64,000 nucleotides of DNA from contig NZ_NJNQ01000003.1 of the NCBI RefSeq assembly GCF_002742445.1, positions 62,001-126,000 of the forward strand. Direction: 5' to 3'. Shown here in pieces: positions 58,711 through 64,000 of the stretch. The stretch's first letter is position 1. Every line of letters starts with the position of its first letter. A model generated the notes under the pieces. It did not search any database. It saw only the letters and a program-made list of their open reading frames with translations, and was not told the origin of the DNA. The position numbers and the translations under genes were made by a program. The stretch is from Bifidobacterium sp. N4G05 (GTDB lineage Bacteria > Actinomycetota > Actinomycetes > Actinomycetales > Bifidobacteriaceae).

Positions 58711-58736
58711 ACGCCCAGCGAACAATCGCCGGGCGT
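58711..58736 (-). terminator. Terminator of the clgR transcript
   Basis: ACGCCC-A-GCGA pairs with TCGC-C-GGGCGT around a four-base loop; on the minus strand it is followed by TTTCTCTTTTC. It starts 22 bases after the clgR stop. Confidence 0.88.
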
Positions 58737-58757
58737 CATCATGTCATATTCCACAAA

Positions 58758-59270
58758 TCAGGCAGTCACGGAATCAAGATAGTCAGCCACCATGCGAAGC
58801 ATCTGGGCTGTGGACAACCCCAAGGACTGCGCGATGGATGACAGTAGCTCAGAGCTGGCTTCCTTCTGCCCGCGTTCCACTTCGGAAAGGTACCCCAACG
58901 ACACACCGGCCTTTTCGCTGACCTCACGAAGCGTCCTATGGTCTCGCGTGCGCAGGTCACGCAGCACATGACCGATGGCCTCGCGCAACGAAACCTCCTT
59001 GGCCTCATCAGACTGCTCCGGAGCATGCTGCACAGCATGCGTACGTACACGCTCGGAGTCCTCTTCCTGCCACATTCGCGTCAACGCGGCCTGACGCTCG
59101 TCCTTGGCTTTCTTGGCCGCACGAGCACGGAGCACCTGCTGCTGCGCGAACATCACCGCACGCCTCTGAGCCGGTGTGAGTTCCCTGACACGAGCCCCGG
59201 CAGCCTGCGCGGTTGCGGGGGCCATAGCCTTGAGTTCCCTCTGTTCTTCGGTGAGTGTCATCGTTTCCAT
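58758..59270 (-). CDS. clgR: ClgR-type stress regulator (XRE family)
   Basis: A 170-residue regulator. The C-terminal helix-turn-helix [58 protein letters not shown] is the ClgR signature, in which S-L-G-Y-L-S-E-x-E-R-G-x-K-E-A-S-S-E-L is nearly invariant. Residues 1-95 are a charged helical extension ([32 protein letters not shown]) longer than in corynebacteria or streptomycetes. ClgR activates clpP and clpC and other proteostasis genes. It lies between cinA and the DUF3046-recA-recX unit, as often in actinobacteria. Confidence 0.92.
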   Translation of the reverse strand: METMTLTEEQRELKAMAPATAQAAGARVRELTPAQRRAVMFAQQQVLRARAAKKAKDERQAALTRMWQEEDSERVRTHAVQHAPEQSDEAKEVSLREAIGHVLRDLRTRDHRTLREVSEKAGVSLGYLSEVERGQKEASSELLSSIAQSLGLSTAQMLRMVADYLDSVTA

Positions 59271-59330
59271 TCATCAGCCCCTTTTTCGTGCGTACGTCTG
59301 TCCACTATGGTCAACACTCATCTTTGTAGA

Positions 59331-59897
59331 TTATTCCTGTGAATCCGCTGAAAGCTCCCTCAGTTTTTGCAGAATACAATGCACGACTCCACGCCGTACG
59401 CTTTCCCTATCTCCCTGCAGGCGCAGCTCGAAAGCCTCCGTTCGCCTGGAGCGAACAGATCCAAAACCGTCCGGCAGGGAACAGCCGACGTAGGCAAGTC
59501 CCGCAGGCTTGTCTCCGTCAGGTCCAGGACCTGCAACACCGGTGGTCGACAATCCGACGACACAATCGCCATCCTCCCGCTGCCGGTACAGCCTCGCCGT
59601 TCCGAAAGCCATCTGGCGCGCCACTTCGGGATGGACAGCCCCCTCTCGGCGCAACAACTCGGCATCCACACCAAGAATCGACGCCTTGGCGCGAATGTCG
59701 TATGTCACGGCGGAGCCAAGAAACACTTTCGACGCCCCCGGCACACGCACGAAAGCATCGGCCAGCAAACCTCCCGTCAACGACTCGGCCGCCGCGATTT
59801 TGAAACGATTGGTTTCGCAATATGCAAGAACGGCCGTCGCCAATTCATCGCATTGCGATTGGTTGGCGGCAGCCGTCTGGTTCAAGGATTCAACCAT
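59331..59897 (-). CDS. cinA: CinA-like nicotinamide-nucleotide amidase
   Basis: A 188-residue protein consisting only of the C-terminal (PncC) half of CinA: FKIAAAESLTGGLLADAFVRVPGASKVFLGSAVTYD near residues 35-70, HPEVARQMAFGTARLY, VGLSTTGVAGPGPDGDKPAGLAYVG and the closing strand. PncC enzymes deamidate nicotinamide mononucleotide during NAD recycling. The N-terminal MoaB-like half of full CinA is absent, as usual in actinobacteria. It follows pgsA by seven bases and precedes clgR. Confidence 0.92.
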   Translation of the reverse strand: MVESLNQTAAANQSQCDELATAVLAYCETNRFKIAAAESLTGGLLADAFVRVPGASKVFLGSAVTYDIRAKASILGVDAELLRREGAVHPEVARQMAFGTARLYRQREDGDCVVGLSTTGVAGPGPDGDKPAGLAYVGCSLPDGFGSVRSRRTEAFELRLQGDRESVRRGVVHCILQKLRELSADSQE

Positions 59898-59904
59898 GAA
59901 TACC

Positions 59905-60594
59905 CTACTTGGTTTCTTTTCCGGTCTTGTCTGCGGGCTTCTTACGACCGCCGAAAGTATTAACCAGATACTCGCCGCCGGAATACAGGCAGAGAATCAG
60001 CGCAAGATAAATCAGCGCGTACGTGATGATGTAGTAGACGGTCATCCACATCGGGATGTCGTTAAACCCTTTCGGAGCCAAGCTCCACATCGGCAGCATC
60101 AACATAGCCAGACCGATGCACTGGCAGAGCGTCTTGTACTTGCCCGCCTGGGATGCGGCGATAACCTTGCCGCCCGTGTCGATCACGAAGAAGCGCATGA
60201 TGGTGATACCGATCTCACGAATCAGGAACAGGGCGGTCACGACCCATCCCAGCACCGGATTACCGAATTCGTTGAAGATGGCGGCAACGATCAGTGTGCC
60301 ACAGGTGAGCAGTTTGTCGGCGATCGGATCCATCAGCTTGCCAAGTTCAGTGACTTGGTTGTATTTGCGAGCCATCCAACCGTCAAGCTTATCGGTGCAT
60401 GCCGCGATGATGAAGATGACCGCGGCAACCCAACGCATGGTGACGTTGTCCACGCCCCACGCGCCAGCTTTGGCGTACAGCACCAAAAACACGATGACCA
60501 AGATGATACGAGAGAAGGTGACAAGGTTCGGCGGCTCATTCCAGCCGTCAAGCAACGATGATTTGCGTTCTTCTTGCTTTTCCATACCGTTCAC
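59905..60594 (-). CDS. pgsA: CDP-diacylglycerol-glycerol-3-phosphate 3-phosphatidyltransferase
   Basis: A 229-residue membrane enzyme that makes phosphatidylglycerol phosphate. The CDP-alcohol phosphotransferase motif is complete: DKLDGWMARKYNQVTELGKLMDPIADK, containing D-G-x2-A-R-x8-G-x3-D-x3-D near residues 67-90. About five membrane helices. It is in a run ftsK-pgsA-cinA-clgR on the minus strand, a typical actinobacterial order, with short gaps that suggest co-transcription. Confidence 0.94.
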   Translation of the reverse strand: MNGMEKQEERKSSLLDGWNEPPNLVTFSRIILVIVFLVLYAKAGAWGVDNVTMRWVAAVIFIIAACTDKLDGWMARKYNQVTELGKLMDPIADKLLTCGTLIVAAIFNEFGNPVLGWVVTALFLIREIGITIMRFFVIDTGGKVIAASQAGKYKTLCQCIGLAMLMLPMWSLAPKGFNDIPMWMTVYYIITYALIYLALILCLYSGGEYLVNTFGGRKKPADKTGKETK

Positions 60595-60652
60595 GTTACC
60601 CCGACACTTCTACTTGCTTACCAATTTGCGTTTCATACGGAGCGTTCCCCGA

Positions 60653-63484
60653 TCACATCGCCTCTTCGGAATCCGCTGCCGAAGAAGCTGCCGAATTCAG
60701 CGACGAGGTCTCGCCTTTGATGAAGGCGAGCACCTGCGGCAGGTCCTGGGGCTGCACCAACACCTCGCGTGCCTTGGACCCTTCGGACGGCCCCACGATG
60801 TCACGCGACTCCAGCAGATCCATGAGACGTCCTGCCTTGGCGAATCCGACGCGCAGCTTGCGCTGCAACATGGATGTCGAGCCGAACTGCGATGTGACCA
60901 CCAGTTCCGCCGCCTGCAACAGCACGTCCATATCGCCGCCGATGTCTTCATCCGGTTCGATGGCCTTCTTGTCGGCTTCCTTGGACATTTCCTCGATATC
61001 TTCGCGGTAATGTGGCTTGCGTTGGGTGCGCACGAACTCCACCGCACGACGGATTTCCGATTCGTCGACCCATGCGCCCTGCACACGCAACGGTTTGGCC
61101 TGTCCCATCGGCAGGAACAGCGCATCGCCCTGCCCGATCAGGGTTTCCGCTCCGGTGGAGTCGAGGATGACTCGAGAATCCGTGGCGGACGAGGTCGCGA
61201 AAGCAAGCCGTGAAGGAATATTCGCCTTGATCAGACCGGTGACCACATCAACCGACGGACGCTGAGTGGCGAGCACCAGATGCACACCTGCCGCTCGCGC
61301 CAGCTGCGTGATGCGCTGAATGGAGCTTTCCACATCGTTCTTGGCCACCATCATCAAATCGGCCATCTCGTCGACGACCACCAGGATGTACGGATATGGG
61401 GCGACCTTCCGCTTCGACCCGGCCGGCGCATGCACTTTGCCCGCACGCACGGCCGCGTTGAAATCCTTGATGTGGCGGAATCCGAAGAATTCAAGATCGC
61501 TGTAGCGGGCATCCATCTCCTTGACCACCCATTCAAGCGCCTGCGCGGCCTTCTTCGGATCGGTGATGATCGGGGTCAGCAGATGCGGTATGCCCGCGTA
61601 AGCGGACAGTTCCACTCGTTTCGGATCAACCATGATCATGCGCACTTGGTCAGGCGTCGCCCTCATGATCACAGATGTCAGCATGGAGTTGATGAAACTG
61701 GACTTGCCGGAACCGGTGGCGCCTGCCACCAGAAGATGCGGCATCTTGGTGAGGTCGGCCGTTACAAAATGACCTTCCACATCCTTGCCCACGCCTGTGA
61801 GCATAGGGTTCGGATCATTCCTTGCCTTGTCCGAACGAAGCACGTCGCCAAGCACCACGGTTTCACGGTCGGTGTTCGGTATTTCGATGCCGATGGCAGA
61901 CTTGCCTTCGATCACCGACAGGATGCGCACGTCGGAGCTGGCCACCGCGTAGGCAATGTTTTTCTGCAGATTGGTGACCTTCTCCACTTTCACGCCAGGA
62001 CCAAGCTCCACCTCGTACATGGTTACGGATGGACCGCGCAGGAAACCGATGACTTTGGCATCGACGTTGAATTGCTGGAAGGTGACCGTAAGCGCGCGAA
62101 TCACACGATCGTTCTCCGGCGTGTGCACGGCGTGCGGTGCGCCTTGCTTCAGCATGCCGAGGTCAGGTAGATGGTATGGGCCTTCCGGAATCTCGTCGGA
62201 TTCATCGGAAACGCCTTCTTCGCTCAAACCGCCATTCAGATCGTCTACGACCTCGTTGGTCGCCGCATCGACCATGACCTGCGTTCCGTTGGATGTGCCG
62301 TTCTCATCGATGACCGCCCACGGATCGTCCGCAGCCACGCCGATTGACTTGATTTCACTGGATGGCACCGCTCCAACCATCGCAGGGACGGTTTCTGGAA
62401 TTTTCGGCATGGTGCCACTTGCAATTCCGATCGGATCTGACGAAAGGGAACGCGCCACAGGCATCTGAGTCATGACGACGGTTCCGCCAGAATCCTGAGC
62501 GGAATGTTCGCTGGATGAAATGCTGCGCGGCTGCGAAACACTCTGATATGGTTCGTCAAGCATGGTTTCCGCCGTTTCGCCATGTCGTTCGGCGGCATTG
62601 CGAAACGCCTCATCGCCGTCATAGTATTCGAGTCCGCCCTGAGCGCCCTGTTTCTTGGTTTTTGATGATATCAACTGCTTTAAGCGAGAAAACAGCATCG
62701 GTTTCTTCTCTTCGGCTGCCGCATCGTCGGTCCCATCATGCGCCGGCACTCCCTCGGCAAAGGACAGCGTGGTATCTCCGATGCGCACCTCATTCGGGAA
62801 TTGCTCAGTCTCGTCATCGTCCGTCTTATTTGCACCGAAACCAAAACGGGACATCAACGCGCATATTTTGTCGGGAACCTCATCAACCCGCGTACGGGTG
62901 ATCAGCAACAGCGAAAACAGAATGACGACCGCGAAAATAACGATGGCAAATGCTTTGGAAAGCCCCCATGCCAACGGGCAACCAAGCACGTAGCCGAGCA
63001 ATCCTCCCGATTTCTGCAGCAGTGCCATATCGAAGCCTTGGATGTCGGATGCAAGCGCCGCGTCAAGTATGGAACAGACAGACCACAAGATCATGGACCA
63101 TCCCGTCGCCATACGCGCATTGTCGCTTTTGCGCTGGGTTTTATGCATAAGGCTGAACACCACTAGCATTAGGAAAACCGGCAAAATGATGCTCATCAGG
63201 CCAAACAATCCGGAGGCCATGGCATGGAGCGCCCGGCCGAACGCACCTTGCACCCGGAACCATTCCGAGGCGCAGAACAGCACCGCGAGAATCACCAGAA
63301 CAAAACATGCGATGTCGCGCCTGTACTTGGTCAAGACGCCCATCACTGGCGATGGTTCGACCGCGTCCATGACCTTGGTCTCGCCGGAACGGGCCTTGCC
63401 AGCGGATCTTTTGCCGCTGGATTTCGTGTTGGAAGATGCTGTTCGTGCCATAACGGTCATGATTTTACCCATGGGATGAACCAT
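60653..63484 (-). CDS. ftsK: DNA translocase FtsK/SpoIIIE
   Basis: A 943-residue translocase that clears chromosomal DNA from the division septum. Four hydrophobic segments lie in residues 55-210, a variable Ser/Pro/Glu linker follows, then the alpha domain and motor: [18 protein letters not shown] (Walker A, near 595), [15 protein letters not shown] (Walker B), [25 protein letters not shown] and [15 protein letters not shown]. The C-terminal winged gamma domain ([38 protein letters not shown]) should read the FtsK-orienting sequences. The start at 63484 has GAGGAA ten bases upstream; internal methionines at codons 5, 9 and 12 are alternatives. Confidence 0.95.
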   Translation of the reverse strand: MVHPMGKIMTVMARTASSNTKSSGKRSAGKARSGETKVMDAVEPSPVMGVLTKYRRDIACFVLVILAVLFCASEWFRVQGAFGRALHAMASGLFGLMSIILPVFLMLVVFSLMHKTQRKSDNARMATGWSMILWSVCSILDAALASDIQGFDMALLQKSGGLLGYVLGCPLAWGLSKAFAIVIFAVVILFSLLLITRTRVDEVPDKICALMSRFGFGANKTDDDETEQFPNEVRIGDTTLSFAEGVPAHDGTDDAAAEEKKPMLFSRLKQLISSKTKKQGAQGGLEYYDGDEAFRNAAERHGETAETMLDEPYQSVSQPRSISSSEHSAQDSGGTVVMTQMPVARSLSSDPIGIASGTMPKIPETVPAMVGAVPSSEIKSIGVAADDPWAVIDENGTSNGTQVMVDAATNEVVDDLNGGLSEEGVSDESDEIPEGPYHLPDLGMLKQGAPHAVHTPENDRVIRALTVTFQQFNVDAKVIGFLRGPSVTMYEVELGPGVKVEKVTNLQKNIAYAVASSDVRILSVIEGKSAIGIEIPNTDRETVVLGDVLRSDKARNDPNPMLTGVGKDVEGHFVTADLTKMPHLLVAGATGSGKSSFINSMLTSVIMRATPDQVRMIMVDPKRVELSAYAGIPHLLTPIITDPKKAAQALEWVVKEMDARYSDLEFFGFRHIKDFNAAVRAGKVHAPAGSKRKVAPYPYILVVVDEMADLMMVAKNDVESSIQRITQLARAAGVHLVLATQRPSVDVVTGLIKANIPSRLAFATSSATDSRVILDSTGAETLIGQGDALFLPMGQAKPLRVQGAWVDESEIRRAVEFVRTQRKPHYREDIEEMSKEADKKAIEPDEDIGGDMDVLLQAAELVVTSQFGSTSMLQRKLRVGFAKAGRLMDLLESRDIVGPSEGSKAREVLVQPQDLPQVLAFIKGETSSLNSAASSAADSEEAM

Positions 63485-63550
63485 GACATGTCATTTCCTC
63501 GAATCGCACACATTTTCTAACTTAAGGCAGAGGGGAGGCATGATACTGCG

Positions 63551-63589
63551 AATGAAACCCCGTTGCCGATATGGCAGCGGGGTTTCATT
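63551..63589 (-). terminator. Terminator immediately after miaA
   Basis: AATGAAACCCCG and CGGGGTTTCATT form a perfect 12-base stem with further TTGCC/GGCAG pairing inside, beginning one base after the miaA stop on the minus strand. Confidence 0.85.
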
Positions 63590-64000
63590 TCAGGCGAGGT
63601 CTCCGAGATGATGCTGGGTGTAGGCGTCCGCCTGCACGTCTATGGCGTCGTAGGCGCCTGCATCGGCATGCTCGATGATGGCCATCGCATTGTCTAGCAG
63701 CGCCGGATTGAGCGCTTGGAGCCAGTGGATGCGCGGGTCACGGCCGAACCATCCCATCTGTTTGCGTGCCAGACGCTTCGTTTTCTGTGCGATGTCCATG
63801 AACGTGTCGTTCAGGTCACGCAACCCGTCCAAATAGTCGACGACCTGCTGGTAACCGAGCGCTTTGGCTGCGGTGATGCCCAGTTTGGGGCGTATGCGCT
63901 CCACTTCTTCGATGAATCCGCCTTCGAGCATCTGCTTGGTGCGAATGTCGATGCGACGGTCCAGTTCCTCCCGAGGCAGATCGAGACCGATTTGCACGGT
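63590..64000 (-). CDS. miaA: tRNA dimethylallyltransferase, C-terminal part (5' end outside window)
   Basis: The last 136 codons of MiaA, which adds a dimethylallyl group to A37 of tRNAs reading UNN codons. Visible: [32 protein letters not shown], then [18 protein letters not shown] (the A-x-x-x-x-G-Y motif), and [23 protein letters not shown] (R-x-A-R-x-Q-x-x-W-F near 77-86), all specific to MiaA. The reading frame is open to the window edge. ftsK follows downstream after a terminator. Confidence 0.95.
   Translation of the reverse strand, partial: TVQIGLDLPREELDRRIDIRTKQMLEGGFIEEVERIRPKLGITAAKALGYQQVVDYLDGLRDLNDTFMDIAQKTKRLARKQMGWFGRDPRIHWLQALNPALLDNAMAIIEHADAGAYDAIDVQADAYTQHHLGDLA

Noticed and set aside
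1..64000. CRISPR arrays, tRNA or rRNA genes
   Set aside because: No regularly spaced repeats, no cloverleaf with T-arm and anticodon, and no rRNA-like sequence were seen on either strand.

Overview
The window looks like a chromosomal segment of a Bifidobacterium. The gene content is that of a GC-rich actinobacterium: SepH, DUF4193, DUF3046, ClgR, a DUF4192 protein, a long SigA, PASTA-type PknB, Lhr, and long HPF. The methionine importer, surface-anchoring style and small genome layout fit bifidobacteria. The species cannot be fixed from the sequence alone. No rRNA, tRNA, CRISPR array or insertion sequence was found.

Layout. 1-4.1 kb (minus): an M20 amidohydrolase (cut by the window edge) behind metI-metN-metQ, a methionine uptake operon. 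4.4-9.7 kb: a Cof-type HAD phosphatase, a large sortase-anchored surface protein and a MATE exporter. 9.7-13.7 kb: an accessory block with a two-cysteine secreted peptide gene, a membrane histidine kinase and a NarL-type regulator on the minus strand. Facing it are a DUF2599-like secreted protein and small membrane proteins on the plus strand, and the block carries a frameshifted small gene, an inverted repeat and a 33-base direct repeat. 13.8-23 kb: housekeeping (cyclophilin, Rel, Dut, DUF4193, SepH, phosphodiesterase, ParC). 23-31 kb: Lhr, a DUF2975/HTH pair facing a DUF4173 membrane protein, and an MFS transporter. 31.5-42.5 kb: ParE, SigA, DUF4192, polyprenyl synthase, PknB, PlsC, a membrane protein, TrpD.

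42.5-51.9 kb is the second accessory region. It starts with the ruins of a MarR/MFS pair. It continues with a DUF1906 hydrolase-like protein, two tandem paralogous membrane proteins, a three-gene ABC-three-component (ABC-3C) type conflict system (DUF3732 ATPase, middle component, C-terminal-domain component) and an orphan sigma-like protein. A 20-base near-identical repeat lies at both edges, the right copy running into the hairpin downstream of secA.

52-64 kb is core again: secA, hpf, rnpB (RNase P RNA, plus strand), recX-recA with a perfect actinobacterial SOS box, DUF3046, clgR, cinA, pgsA, ftsK and the C-terminal part of miaA.

The most interesting items are the ABC-3C locus and the peptide/kinase/regulator operon. 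In the latter a T9 tract breaks the natural kinase start (an ATG coupled to the peptide stop) by one base, suggesting phase variation or a sequencing error. All family assignments come from reading the proteins; no database search was run.
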